Source: Polyangium sp. 6x1 (lineage in GTDB: Bacteria > Myxococcota_A > Polyangia > Polyangiales > Polyangiaceae). Taken from it: a stretch of 55,500 nt of DNA. Every line of letters starts with the position of its first letter. Positions within the stretch are counted from its first letter, which is position 1. The position numbers were made by a program, and so were the translations under genes. The notes under the pieces are model-generated. The model ran no database searches and was not told the DNA's origin. It worked only from the letters and a program-made list of their open reading frames with translations. The stretch covers positions 1 through 55,500 of the forward strand of contig NZ_JARZHH010000072.1 in assembly GCF_029946515.1 (NCBI RefSeq). The letters run 5' to 3'. This document shows, piece after piece, positions 8,163 to 16,556 of this stretch.

Positions 8163-8377
8163 GCGAAGCGGGACCGCACGTCGCGGAGGACATCCTCGGC
8201 GGAGCGAGCCTTCGAGGGGTCGAAGTCCGCGTCGCGCCGCGCCGCCTCGTCGACCCAGACCTCCTGGTTCTCCTGCTCGGAGAGCGTTTCCAGGCTCTCG
8301 AGGAGCTTCTCGGCGAGGCGTGCCCGGTCTGCGGGGTCGAGCTTCAGCGCTTCGATCTCCAGCTCGGTCAGGTTCAT
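8159..8377 (-). CDS. Antitoxin, addiction-module component (unstable antitoxin family)
   Basis: This 72-aa acidic, helical protein starts MNLTELEIEALKLDPADRARLAEKLLESL. That pattern is typical of the putative addiction module component family (PF09720/TIGR02574) found upstream of ParE-type toxins. The C-terminal half (DPSKARSAEDVLRDVRSRF) would wrap the toxin. It is first in the operon and overlaps the toxin start by 4 nt. A TAGAGT box 6 nt before the ATG suggests a leaderless transcript. Confidence 0.85.
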   Translation of the reverse strand: MNLTELEIEALKLDPADRARLAEKLLESLETLSEQENQEVWVDEAARRDADFDPSKARSAEDVLRDVRSRFA

Positions 8378-8383
8378 GGCAAG

Positions 8384-8389
8384 ACTCTA
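8384..8389 (-). promoter_or_regulatory. Putative -10 box (TAGAGT) of the toxin-antitoxin operon
   Basis: On the minus strand TAGAGT ends 6 nt before the antitoxin ATG at 8377. The same hexamer precedes cysK at 22532-22537. Confidence 0.35.
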
Positions 8390-8432
8390 CCCCCACGGAC
8401 AGCCCGGGGGGAGCCCTGGCGGGCGCCGCCCC

Positions 8433-8792
8433 TCACCGCGGCTCCGTCAACTTGCTGTGCACGAGCACGTTCCGCCCCGACGCCTCGAACAGGATCGCGA
8501 GCCGCGTCGTCTTCGCGCCGAGCGCCTCCACGAGCTTCGCCCGTTCTTTCTCGTCCTTGCAGGCCGCGAGCCGCTCGCGCAGCGCCGCGATGTCCCGCAG
8601 GAGCTCCACCTCCTCCGGCGCGCTCCCCGCGATGCGCTGGATCCGCGCCGCCATGCGGTCCTCCTCGGGCAAACCGGCGAGGTCGTCCGCGGGCATCGGC
8701 TTGCCCTTGCCCGGCAGGTCCTCGAACGAACCCCGCGCCTCCGCCTCCCGGATGCGCGCCTCCACGAGCACATGAAAATCCCTCGAACGCAC
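8433..8792 (-). CDS. DUF1992 (DnaJ-homologue subfamily C member 28-like) protein
   Basis: This 119-aa protein carries the family motif FEDLPGKGKPM (about residues 23-33) after an N-terminal helix (ARIREAEARG), followed by helices, as in the DUF1992/DNAJC28 conserved domain. No J domain is present. The start is a GTG at 8792 with AAGGAGA upstream on the minus strand. The family's function is poorly known. It is probably monocistronic: the upstream gap to 9007 is a divergent intergenic region and the downstream TA operon has its own promoter. Confidence 0.8.
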   Translation of the reverse strand: MRSRDFHVLVEARIREAEARGSFEDLPGKGKPMPADDLAGLPEEDRMAARIQRIAGSAPEEVELLRDIAALRERLAACKDEKERAKLVEALGAKTTRLAILFEASGRNVLVHSKLTEPR

Positions 8793-8992
8793 GCCTCGTC
8801 TCCTTGCTCGGCCGCCCGCCGATCACGTCGTGGGGGCGCTCGCCGGCGCGTCAAGCCATGACGTTACGGCATACGCGTAACAGAGCACCCATTTCGACGC
8901 CGGGCCATTCCCCGTGAGCCGTTCCGGACATGCCCGCCGAGCGAGCCGAAGCGACCACCTCCGAAGCGGCTGGTCAGCGTCCGCGATCCATG

Positions 8993-8998
8993 TATGCT
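8993..8998 (+). promoter_or_regulatory. Putative -10 box (TATGCT), leaderless arrangement
   Basis: TATGCT ends 8 nt before the ATG at 9007, exactly as at 4575-4580 before the kinase. No Shine-Dalgarno is visible. Confidence 0.4.
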
Positions 8999-9006
8999 CC
9001 GCCGCG

Positions 9007-9642
9007 ATGCGCACCAGCGCTGCGGACGCTCCTCGTCCATCGCCCGGCAGGCGGCTCGGGCCGCGTTGCCTCGTCCGGCTCGCTTGCTCGTTCGGCGCGC
9101 TCGTCGCCGTCGTCTGCGCGAGCGCGGCGGCCTCGGCCGAGCCTCCCGCCCCCGCGCCTGCGCCCGAGCCCACCCCGAGCCGCGGGAACCTGCGCCAGGC
9201 GAAGAATTTCGTCGGCCTCGGGCCGCTCTTCGGCATCACGGGTCACACCGACGACGCCGTCGCCGGCGCCCTCGGCTTCGAGCTCTCGTACGTGCGATAT
9301 CCCGTCGAGGCGTTCGCCTTTGGCCTCGGCGCGTTCGCGCAGGCGCAGTCCGTCGGGTTCACGCATGGCCGCTGGGCGTTCGGCCCCCAGATCAACTTCA
9401 TGATGTTCGGCGCCGAGATCGGCGCGTACCTCGAAGAAGGCTACGGCAAGCGCGCCACCACCATCGGCCTCCACGCCTCGCCTTTCGTCTCCATTGGCTT
9501 CTTCTCCGCGGCCCTCCGGATCGGCGTCCCCGTCAGCGCCTTCTCCGAGGGGACTCCGTACGGCCTGGATCTCGGGCTCATCTGCGCCATCAAGGCGCCC
9601 ATCCCCCTCGACGGCCAGCTCTTCGGGCTCGCATTTCATTGA
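9007..9642 (+). CDS. Secreted/outer-membrane hypothetical protein
   Basis: This 211-aa protein has an Arg-containing N-terminus, a hydrophobic core (FGALVAVVCASAAASA) and a likely signal-peptidase site before EPPAPAPAPEP. The mature part alternates Gly and aromatic residues with short amphipathic strands (FVGLGPLFGITGH, FAFGLGAFAQAQ, FGPQINFMMFGAEIGAYL, FVSIGFFSAALRIGVPV). This looks like a small outer-membrane beta-barrel. The family was not recognised. ATG 9007 is chosen for its position relative to the signal peptide and the -10 box. Its stop overlaps the start of the SDR gene by one base (TGATG), so the two are coupled. Confidence 0.7.
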   Translation: MRTSAADAPRPSPGRRLGPRCLVRLACSFGALVAVVCASAAASAEPPAPAPAPEPTPSRGNLRQAKNFVGLGPLFGITGHTDDAVAGALGFELSYVRYPVEAFAFGLGAFAQAQSVGFTHGRWAFGPQINFMMFGAEIGAYLEEGYGKRATTIGLHASPFVSIGFFSAALRIGVPVSAFSEGTPYGLDLGLICAIKAPIPLDGQLFGLAFH

Positions 9643-11228
9643 TGATCGACGATATCGCCGACGAACAGGACGAACAGGAAGACCACGAGCCCAAGGCCCC
9701 CGAGCAGGCTCCTTTTTCGGAGGATGACCTCCGCGTCGCCCTCGACGTGCTCGAAGCCGTGGTCCGGGACCGGGCCGTCCTCGCGCACGTCCCGCGCGAG
9801 GCGCGCGTGCGGCTGCTCGAAGCGGCGGGCCGGGTCTCGCGGCCCGATCGCGCCGAGCAACGCCGCCTCGCGAAGGCGCTTCGTCGAAAGGATCGCCTCG
9901 CCGTGAAGGCCGAGGACGCGGCGCTGCTCGACGCGACCGGCATTCGCGCCGGTCGCCGCGCCCCCGTCTTCCAGACGCCACCGAGCATCGGCGTCTTGCC
10001 CGGCCCCACGGAGACCCCGCCGCCCGCCGAGCTCAGCGACGCACGCAAGTGTTACGTCTGCAAAGCCGAGTTCCGGAAGGTCCATTTCTTCTACGATCAG
10101 CTCTGCCCACCCTGCGCCGAGCTCAATCATCAGAAACGCACGCAGACGGCCGACCTCCGCGGCCGCGTCGCGCTCGTGACCGGCGCGCGCGTGAAGATCG
10201 GTTATCAGGCCGCGATTCTCCTCCTCCGCGCCGGCGCGCGTGTCGTCGTCACGACGCGTTTCCCCCATGACGCCGCGCTCCGTTATGCCCGCGAGAGCGA
10301 TTACGAGGCCTGGGCCGACCGGCTCGAGATTCACGGCCTCGACCTGCGCCTCACGCCGAGCGTCGAGCGGTTCGCGCGCTTCCTCGAAGGCCACCTGCCG
10401 CGGCTCGATTTCATCATCCACAATGCCTGCCAGACCGTCCGCAGGCCTCCGGGCTTCTACGAGCACCTCCTCGACGTCGAGCTCGAATCCCCCGATCGAT
10501 TGCCCCCCGAGGCGGCGCGCCTCGTCGCGAGCCACGAGGCCGAGCGCGCCACGCAGCGGGCGTTTGCCCGGGTAAACGATTCTGCCCTCGCCCCGCGCCC
10601 AGGCTCGCTCGCGCTCTTCGAGGATCCCGCCGCGCTCTCCCAGATCCCGCTCACGGCCGAGGATCACGCGCTGCGCGGCCGGGTGGACCTCTTCCCCCGC
10701 GGCGCGCTCGATGCCGATCTCCAGCAGATCGATCTGCGCGACAAGAACAGCTGGCGCCTCGCGCTCGCGGAGGTGCCCACGATCGAGCTCCTCGAAGTGC
10801 ACCTCGTCAATGCCATCGCTCCGTTCGTGCTGAGCAGCAAGCTGAAGGGCCTCATGACGCGGCACCCCTCGCGCGACAAACACATCGTCAACGTCTCGGC
10901 GATGGAGGGGCAATTCTACCGCGAGCACAAGACCGACAAACACCCGCACACGAACATGGCCAAGGCGGCGCTGAACATGCTCACGCGCACCTCGGCGCAG
11001 GATTACGTGAAGGACGGCATCCACATCAACAGCGTGGATACGGGCTGGGTGACGGACGAGGATCCCGCGGAGATCGCGGCCCGCAAGCAATCGATCCACG
11101 GATTCCACCCGCCGCTCGACATCGTCGACGGCGCGGCCCGGATCGTCGACCCGATCTTCGAGGGGTTCGCCACCGGAACCCACGCATTCGGACAGTTCTT
11201 CAAGGACTACAAGCCAACGCCCTGGTAA
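9642..11228 (+). CDS. Atypical short-chain dehydrogenase/reductase with N-terminal Cys4 motif
   Basis: This 528-aa protein is about twice the length of a classical SDR. Residues 1-130 are acidic and helical. Cys137, Cys140, Cys155 and Cys158 form a zinc-ribbon-like CxxC...CxxC. The Rossmann core begins at 175 with TGARVKIG (180-187) in place of TGxxxGIG, followed by NAC (261-263) and catalytic-type Ser419. At the YxxxK site the Lys is kept (Lys441), but the Tyr position (437) is Thr, preceded by His436. The usual catalytic Tyr is therefore missing. A long insertion (about 265-370) separates the halves. The substrate is unknown. It is translationally coupled to the upstream membrane protein. 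Confidence 0.8.
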   Translation: MIDDIADEQDEQEDHEPKAPEQAPFSEDDLRVALDVLEAVVRDRAVLAHVPREARVRLLEAAGRVSRPDRAEQRRLAKALRRKDRLAVKAEDAALLDATGIRAGRRAPVFQTPPSIGVLPGPTETPPPAELSDARKCYVCKAEFRKVHFFYDQLCPPCAELNHQKRTQTADLRGRVALVTGARVKIGYQAAILLLRAGARVVVTTRFPHDAALRYARESDYEAWADRLEIHGLDLRLTPSVERFARFLEGHLPRLDFIIHNACQTVRRPPGFYEHLLDVELESPDRLPPEAARLVASHEAERATQRAFARVNDSALAPRPGSLALFEDPAALSQIPLTAEDHALRGRVDLFPRGALDADLQQIDLRDKNSWRLALAEVPTIELLEVHLVNAIAPFVLSSKLKGLMTRHPSRDKHIVNVSAMEGQFYREHKTDKHPHTNMAKAALNMLTRTSAQDYVKDGIHINSVDTGWVTDEDPAEIAARKQSIHGFHPPLDIVDGAARIVDPIFEGFATGTHAFGQFFKDYKPTPW

Positions 11229-11268
11229 TCGCGCCTGCCCGTGGATCCGCGGCGGGCGGCGAGGCGCG

Positions 11269-12435
11269 TCAAAGCCGCGCTGCTCGGATCGCGTGGCGGA
11301 GCGCGGCGCGGAGCGTGCCGAACGTCCTCACCGCGAGCGGCACGTCGAGCTCCACGAGCGTGCGCGCCATGCCCGGCCCGAGGCCCGAGACCAGGCATTC
11401 GCTGCCGATGAGGCCGGTCGCGCGGATCATGTCCCCGAGGTGCGAGGCGATCGACGCGTCCATCGTCGAGGCGCCCGTCAAATCCAGAATGGTGAATCGC
11501 GCGCTGCTCCGCACGATCGCTTCGAGCAGGCTCTCCGTCATTCGGGCCGCGCGCGCGGCGTCGATCCCGCCGACGACGGGCATCGCGAGCACGCCGTCCC
11601 ACAGATCGAGGACCGGCGCCGAGAGCTGCTCGATGGTGGCGGCCTGCTCACGCTCGCGCTCGCGCATCGCCGCCTCCTCTTTCACGCGCTCGGTCACGTC
11701 GCTCACGAGCGAGGCGACGCCCACGATCTCGCCGTCCTCATCGACGAGCGACGTATTCGTCCATTCGCACGTGATGAGCCGGCCGTCCTTGGTGATGTTC
11801 TGATTGCGGGCGCGCACGGGCCCCTTGGCCTGCTTGATTTGCTCCCAGATGTCGGCCACGTAGGGGCGGATCTCCGGGGGCACCATGAGGTCCTGGCCGT
11901 GATGGCCCGTCGCCTGCTCGCGCGACCAACCGAAGATCGACTCCGCCGCCGGGTTCCAGTCGACGACGCGGAAATCGATGTCCCACTCGATCATGCCGAG
12001 CGGCGCTTGATGAAAATGGAGCGCGAGCCGCTGCTGCGAGCGGTAGAGCGCCTCGCGAACGCGCTTTTGCCCCGTGATGTCGATACCGACGCCGTAGAAA
12101 TACTTGAACGCGCCGTCGTCGTCGTAGACCGACCGGCCATGCCACTCGACGAGCAGCTCCCGGCCGCTCCGGGTGAGGACCCGGTTTTCATTGTACGTCG
12201 TGCCGCGCGACGACACGAGATCCCCGAAGATCCTCCGGAGCATGTCGTGATCGCGCACCGGGACGAACATCGTCGCGTAATCCTGGCCGATGACCTCGTC
12301 GCGGGTATACCCGAGCGCGCCGAGCATCGTGCCATTCATGTACATCGTGCGGCCGCTGGCATCGATTCCGACCACGAATGTCGGCGAGGTATCCAGGATC
12401 TCGTTCGCAAGCACAGGTTCCGCGAGGTCCGGCAT
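11269..12435 (-). CDS. PAS-PAS-STAS sensor protein, RsbR-like
   Basis: This 388-aa protein has two clear PAS domains, about 12-120 (ending GVGIDITGQKR) and 130-250 (ending VSDVTERVKEE), each with its C-terminal PAC-like strand. A coiled linker rich in Glu/Arg and a STAS domain (about 275-385) follow, with DLTGA and VSGLGPG at the phosphorylation-loop positions. The layout matches the gene at 2076-3509. ATG 12435 was chosen because PAS similarity starts soon after it; the in-frame start at 12537 adds only Arg/Cys-rich sequence. The signal sensed is unknown, and no partner switch kinase is adjacent. Confidence 0.83.
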   Translation of the reverse strand: MPDLAEPVLANEILDTSPTFVVGIDASGRTMYMNGTMLGALGYTRDEVIGQDYATMFVPVRDHDMLRRIFGDLVSSRGTTYNENRVLTRSGRELLVEWHGRSVYDDDGAFKYFYGVGIDITGQKRVREALYRSQQRLALHFHQAPLGMIEWDIDFRVVDWNPAAESIFGWSREQATGHHGQDLMVPPEIRPYVADIWEQIKQAKGPVRARNQNITKDGRLITCEWTNTSLVDEDGEIVGVASLVSDVTERVKEEAAMREREREQAATIEQLSAPVLDLWDGVLAMPVVGGIDAARAARMTESLLEAIVRSSARFTILDLTGASTMDASIASHLGDMIRATGLIGSECLVSGLGPGMARTLVELDVPLAVRTFGTLRAALRHAIRAARL

Positions 12436-12631
12436 GGTGTTCGCGCCGCTCGCGTTTCGCGAGCACAGGCGGCGATGGCACGTTACCCGAGTGCCCGGAG
12501 CCTCGCAAGGCTCGTCGCCGGCCCCGCGACACGACATTCGTATCGCGGCACGCGTAAATTCATTGACGCTCCGATTCGGATCGTCGCTTGGATTGGTACT
12601 CCCGGCCGCTTGCTTGTATTCTTGCCGTTCG

Positions 12632-13432
12632 TTACGTGATGTCGTCGAGCCCGCCCGGCATCGCGTAGGGCCACGTGCTCGCGGGGGCGCCGCCGTCGAC
12701 CTCCAGGATCTTCCCCGTGATCCACGACGACGCCGGCGAGGCCAGGAAAAGGACCGACGCCGCGATGTCCTCCGGCGTGGCGAGGCGGCCCATGGGCGTC
12801 TTCGCCGTCATCTTCTCGAGCAGGTCGCCGGCCCCGACGAATGCTTCGAGCGCGTCCGTCATCGTCGCGCCCACGGCCAGCGCGTTGACGCGCACCCGCG
12901 GCGCCCATTCGTGGGCGAGCAGGCGCGTCATGTGGTTCAGCGCGGCCTTCGCGGTCCCGTAGGCGACGAAGCCCGTGTCCACGCAGTGGCTCATCGCGGA
13001 CGAGATGTTCACGATCGCCCCGCGCGTCCGCGCGAGGTGCGGCGCGGCGCTCCGGGAGAGGTGCAGCGCCGCGACGACGTTGAATTGGTACGCCTCCATC
13101 ATTTCCTCGTCTGTCAGCGCGACCGCGATCCTCGGCGGATACCCGCCCGCGTTGTTGACGAGCACGTCGAGCCTGCCGAACTCCTCGAGCGTGCGCGCGA
13201 GCAGCCGGTCGAGATCCGCGCCGACGGTCACGTCCGTCGGCACCACGAGCGCGCGCCGCCCTCGCGCGCGGACCTCCTTCGCCGCCTCCTCCAGCACGTC
13301 CGCGCGGCGCGCGGCGAGCACCACGTCCGCCCCCGCCTCGGCCAGCGCGATCGCCGAGCTGCGACCGATCCCGCGGCTCGCGCCCGTGACGATCGCGACC
13401 TTGTCGTTCATCCGGAAAACATCGAGGATCAT
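12632..13432 (-). CDS. Classical short-chain dehydrogenase/reductase
   Basis: This 266-aa SDR is of normal length. It has TGASRGIG (16-23), NNAG (93-96), the catalytic Ser144/145 region and YGTAK (Tyr158, Lys162), with the C-terminal GKILEVDGG loop. It is likely NAD(P)-dependent. The ATG at 13432 is preferred because AGAGGGT lies about 10 nt upstream; a second ATG is 21 nt further in. The gene begins 8 nt after the stop of the DUF1295 membrane protein and is the last gene of a six-gene operon. The substrate is possibly a hydrophobic alcohol or ketone handled with its neighbours, but that is inference. Confidence 0.88.
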   Translation of the reverse strand: MILDVFRMNDKVAIVTGASRGIGRSSAIALAEAGADVVLAARRADVLEEAAKEVRARGRRALVVPTDVTVGADLDRLLARTLEEFGRLDVLVNNAGGYPPRIAVALTDEEMMEAYQFNVVAALHLSRSAAPHLARTRGAIVNISSAMSHCVDTGFVAYGTAKAALNHMTRLLAHEWAPRVRVNALAVGATMTDALEAFVGAGDLLEKMTAKTPMGRLATPEDIAASVLFLASPASSWITGKILEVDGGAPASTWPYAMPGGLDDIT

Positions 13433-13440
13433 GGAATCGT

Positions 13441-14337
13441 CTACCCTCTGGCCTTCCTCGGCAGGCGCGGGAAGAGCGCCGGCACGCGGTTCATGTGATC
13501 GGCATAGCCGGGCCTGCGCGCGACCGATCGTTTGTCCATCAACGGAATGCTGACGAACACGAAAAGGCAGTTGATCCAGGCGGGCCCGATGAAGGGATAA
13601 CGGATGCCTGGATCCGAGGCGAGGGCGAACAGGAAAAGCCCCCACCAGAACGTGATCTCGCCGAGGTAATTCGGGTGGCGGCAATACGCCCACACGCCCG
13701 TATCGAGGATCTTCCCCGGCACGTCGTTCTGGAGCCGGAATGCGCGCAGCTCCGCGTCGGCGCGCGTCTCCAGGGCAATCGCGCCGGCCGTCACCACGAA
13801 CCCCGCCGCGTCGAGCCACGAGAGCGGCGCCGTCCCCGCGGCGAGGGCCGGGAAGAGGGACAAACAGCCGAGGAACACGCAAACCGTCGGCATGAAATGG
13901 AGGCCGAGGAAGCTCACGAGCCAGTACGCGCGCCCCATCGAGCGGCGCAGATCCACGTACCGAAAATCCTCGTGGCCGAGCCCCTGCCAGCCGCGCGCCC
14001 AGTTCCACGTGAGCCGCGCGCCCCACGCGAGCACGAGCGCCGTGACCAGGATCCGCCGCGAAAGAGGCGCGCCCGCGGCCTCCGGCGACATCGCGATCGC
14101 CGGCGCGATCACCATGGGCGCGACGCTCCAGTACGGATCGTACAAGCTCGAATTGTTGCAAAGCACGCTCGCCACGAAGACCACGGCCGTCGCCGCCGCG
14201 TCCGCCGCGGCGAACGCGACGATCGACGAATGGCCCGGCGCGACCGCGCGATACACGAGCCATCCCACGACAGTGCCCGCGACATAGGCGAGCGCCACGA
14301 TCCCGAAATCCCGGGCACGATTCCCGGTGTTGCTCAT
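13441..14337 (-). CDS. DUF1295 / steroid 5-alpha-reductase-like membrane protein
   Basis: This 298-aa integral membrane protein has about six to seven hydrophobic segments. The family signature VWAYCRHPNYLGEITFWWGL is near residues 216-235, shared by DUF1295, sterol C14/C5-reductases and isoprenylcysteine methyltransferases (the H-P-N-Y/E-G cofactor loop). It would reduce or modify a lipid or steroid-like substrate in the inner membrane. Its ATG overlaps the stop of the molybdopterin oxidoreductase gene by 4 nt (ATGA). An SDR follows, so the trio could form a lipid/steroid oxidoreductase pathway. Confidence 0.82.
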   Translation of the reverse strand: MSNTGNRARDFGIVALAYVAGTVVGWLVYRAVAPGHSSIVAFAAADAAATAVVFVASVLCNNSSLYDPYWSVAPMVIAPAIAMSPEAAGAPLSRRILVTALVLAWGARLTWNWARGWQGLGHEDFRYVDLRRSMGRAYWLVSFLGLHFMPTVCVFLGCLSLFPALAAGTAPLSWLDAAGFVVTAGAIALETRADAELRAFRLQNDVPGKILDTGVWAYCRHPNYLGEITFWWGLFLFALASDPGIRYPFIGPAWINCLFVFVSIPLMDKRSVARRPGYADHMNRVPALFPRLPRKARG

Positions 14338-16556
14338 GTCGCCTCCTCCGGCAAACCCGACCAGCTCCGATCATCTTTGGGCCCGCGCGCCGGGACCACG
14401 TCCACGACGAACCCCGTGAGGTGCGCCATGCCGGAGACCCGTTCGAGCCGCTCGGGCCCGCCTCCCGCGAGCAAATTGACGTTCACGCCCCGCGTCTTTT
14501 TCGCGACGGAGAGGCCCGCCGCGTGTTGATGACCCCAGCCGTGCGGCAAGGCCACGGTCCCCGGCATGAGGTCGGCGAGCAGCCGCACGGGCACGCGCAC
14601 CGTGGCCACGTCCGTCGAGACATCCGCGAGATCGCCGTCCGCGAGGCCCATTCGCTTCGCGTCCTCGGGGTGCACGTAAAGGTGGTTCGTCCCGCCGTCC
14701 GGCTCGGCGAAGTCTTCGAGGTTGTGGGTCCACGAGTTGTGCGTCGTGACCCGCCGCCGCGTGACGAGCTTCAGCTTGCCCGCGCGCGCGATCTCCTCCT
14801 CGTAATCGGATTCGAGCTTCTTCGCGGCGGAGAGCAAGACGTCCGGCGCGAGGTTCACCTTGCCATCCTTCGTGACCACGCGTTTGCCGAGGAAATCGCC
14901 TCCGCGGTGCGGCGGGCGGAGGCGCCCGTGCGTCTGCTCCGCGAGGCGGCCGAACGTCCCGTTCCCCGTCGCGAGCAGCATTGCGGAGAGCAAGAGCTCC
15001 TGCGGGACCGAGCGGGGTTCGTCCGGATGGAACCATTGCCGCGCCGACGTGAAGAGCTCCAGCGCGCGCTGGGCGATGGACGAGCCGAAGATCGGTTTGC
15101 CCGCGGCGCGGCAGAGGTCGAGGTAGATCGTGGCCTCGTCGCGCTGCTCGCCGTCCTGCTTCACGACGGGCCGGGTCGCCTGGAGGTAGGGCCGGCGCTG
15201 GAGGCCCAGGAGGAGCGGGAAAATGAAGGGCAGATCGGCCCGCTCGAGCGGCGAGGTCGCCGGCAGGACCCAGTGCGCGAGCGAGCCCGTCTCGTTCACG
15301 AAAAGATCGAGCGTGACGAGCAGATCGAGCTTTTCGAATGCGCGCCGGAGCCGCCCGGCCGCGGGCATCGTGATGAGCGGGTTTCCCCCGGTCACGAAGA
15401 GCGCGCGGATCTTGCCAGGCCCGTCCGTGAGGATCTCGTCGGCGAGCAGGCCGCCCGGGAATGCGTCGTTCACGGAGCGAAAATCGCCGACGCGGGATCG
15501 ATCGTCGCGGAGGAGCGTGCCCGTGCGCCGGCCGAACGCGGCGAAATCGAAGATCCCGCGGCCGACGAGCGTCCCGCCCTCGCGATCGAGGTTGCCCGAG
15601 GCGGCGTTGATGCACTCGGAGAGCCAGAACGCGAGCGAGCCATTCCGGCCCATGTTCACGCCGGTCGATACGTAGATCGCCGCGCTCCCCGCGTCCCGAT
15701 ACGCGCGGACCATCGCGCGGAGGACGTCCGGCGCGATCCCCGTGACGCGCGCCGTGCGCTCCGGCGTCCAGGGCTCCGCGACGGCGAGGACCTCGTCGAG
15801 CCCTTTCATGAAGCGCGCCGCGCGCGCGCGATCGATGCCGCCCACGGCCGCGAGTTCGCGCAAAAACGAGAGGAAAAACCACACGTCCGTGTCGGGCCGG
15901 ATGAAGACGTGCTCCCCCGCGACCTTGGCGCTTTCGGTGCGGCGCGGATCGACGACGAAGAGCTTCCCGCCGCGCGCCTCGATGTCCTTGAGCGCCCGCG
16001 CCGGATTCGGCACCTGGAGGAAGCTCCATTTCGACACGACCGGATTCGCCCCCACGACGATCAGGCACCGCGTCCGATCGAGATCGGGAAACGAAAGCGT
16101 GAACGGGAAGCCGTACATCTCGCGCGAAACCGCGAATTTGTTGCTGCAGTCTTGCGTCGCCGAGGCGTACATGCTGCGCGAGCCGAGCCCTTGCATGAAG
16201 CCCTGCGCGAAGACGGGGTGCAGCACGGAGAAACCCGCGGCGGTGCCGACGTACATGGCGATGGAGTCGGGGCCGTGCTCGTCGTGGATCCTGCGCACGC
16301 GCGCGCCGATGTCGGCGAGGGCCGCGTCCCAGGAGGCGGGCTCGAAGCGCTCGCCGCGGCGCGCGAGCGGGCTCCGGACGCGGTCGGGCGAGGCGTACAT
16401 GCGGTGCTGCTTGAGGCCCTTGGGGCAAGCAAAGCCCTCGGTGGCGACGTGCCGCGCGTCGGGCCGGAGCGCGACGACACGCCCGCCCTCGACGTCGGCC
16501 TCGAGGCCGCAAAGGGCCTCACAGATGCGGCAGAAAGTGTGGTGGGTTTGGGTCAT
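14334..16556 (-). CDS. Molybdopterin-dependent oxidoreductase (formate dehydrogenase/DMSO reductase family)
   Basis: This 740-aa protein has an N-terminal [4Fe-4S] site, Cys9, Cys12, Cys16 and Cys44 (FCRICEALC ... GFACPKG), then the bis-MGD-binding core and the C-terminal molydopterin dinucleotide-binding domain (NHLYVHPEDAKRMGL ... TVALPHGWGHQ). No Tat signal is seen, so it is probably cytoplasmic. Cys in ATQDCSNKF is a candidate Mo ligand, but this is uncertain. The substrate is unknown. The start is fixed by the first cluster Cys, only 8 residues in. That ATG overlaps the stop of the DUF262 gene by 4 nt, linking this metabolic gene to the putative defence module. Confidence 0.88.
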   Translation of the reverse strand: MTQTHHTFCRICEALCGLEADVEGGRVVALRPDARHVATEGFACPKGLKQHRMYASPDRVRSPLARRGERFEPASWDAALADIGARVRRIHDEHGPDSIAMYVGTAAGFSVLHPVFAQGFMQGLGSRSMYASATQDCSNKFAVSREMYGFPFTLSFPDLDRTRCLIVVGANPVVSKWSFLQVPNPARALKDIEARGGKLFVVDPRRTESAKVAGEHVFIRPDTDVWFFLSFLRELAAVGGIDRARAARFMKGLDEVLAVAEPWTPERTARVTGIAPDVLRAMVRAYRDAGSAAIYVSTGVNMGRNGSLAFWLSECINAASGNLDREGGTLVGRGIFDFAAFGRRTGTLLRDDRSRVGDFRSVNDAFPGGLLADEILTDGPGKIRALFVTGGNPLITMPAAGRLRRAFEKLDLLVTLDLFVNETGSLAHWVLPATSPLERADLPFIFPLLLGLQRRPYLQATRPVVKQDGEQRDEATIYLDLCRAAGKPIFGSSIAQRALELFTSARQWFHPDEPRSVPQELLLSAMLLATGNGTFGRLAEQTHGRLRPPHRGGDFLGKRVVTKDGKVNLAPDVLLSAAKKLESDYEEEIARAGKLKLVTRRRVTTHNSWTHNLEDFAEPDGGTNHLYVHPEDAKRMGLADGDLADVSTDVATVRVPVRLLADLMPGTVALPHGWGHQHAAGLSVAKKTRGVNVNLLAGGGPERLERVSGMAHLTGFVVDVVPARGPKDDRSWSGLPEEAT

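Noticed and set aside
7863-8396. A 177-codon version of the ParE-like toxin gene
   Set aside because: The first 78 codons are Arg/Pro-rich and lie antisense-free over the antitoxin gene in another frame. The GTG at 8162 with a 4-nt overlap is the typical toxin start.
14334-16556. Molybdopterin protein as a named formate dehydrogenase
   Set aside because: No FDH-specific subunits are adjacent and the Mo ligand could not be fixed, so only the family is given.
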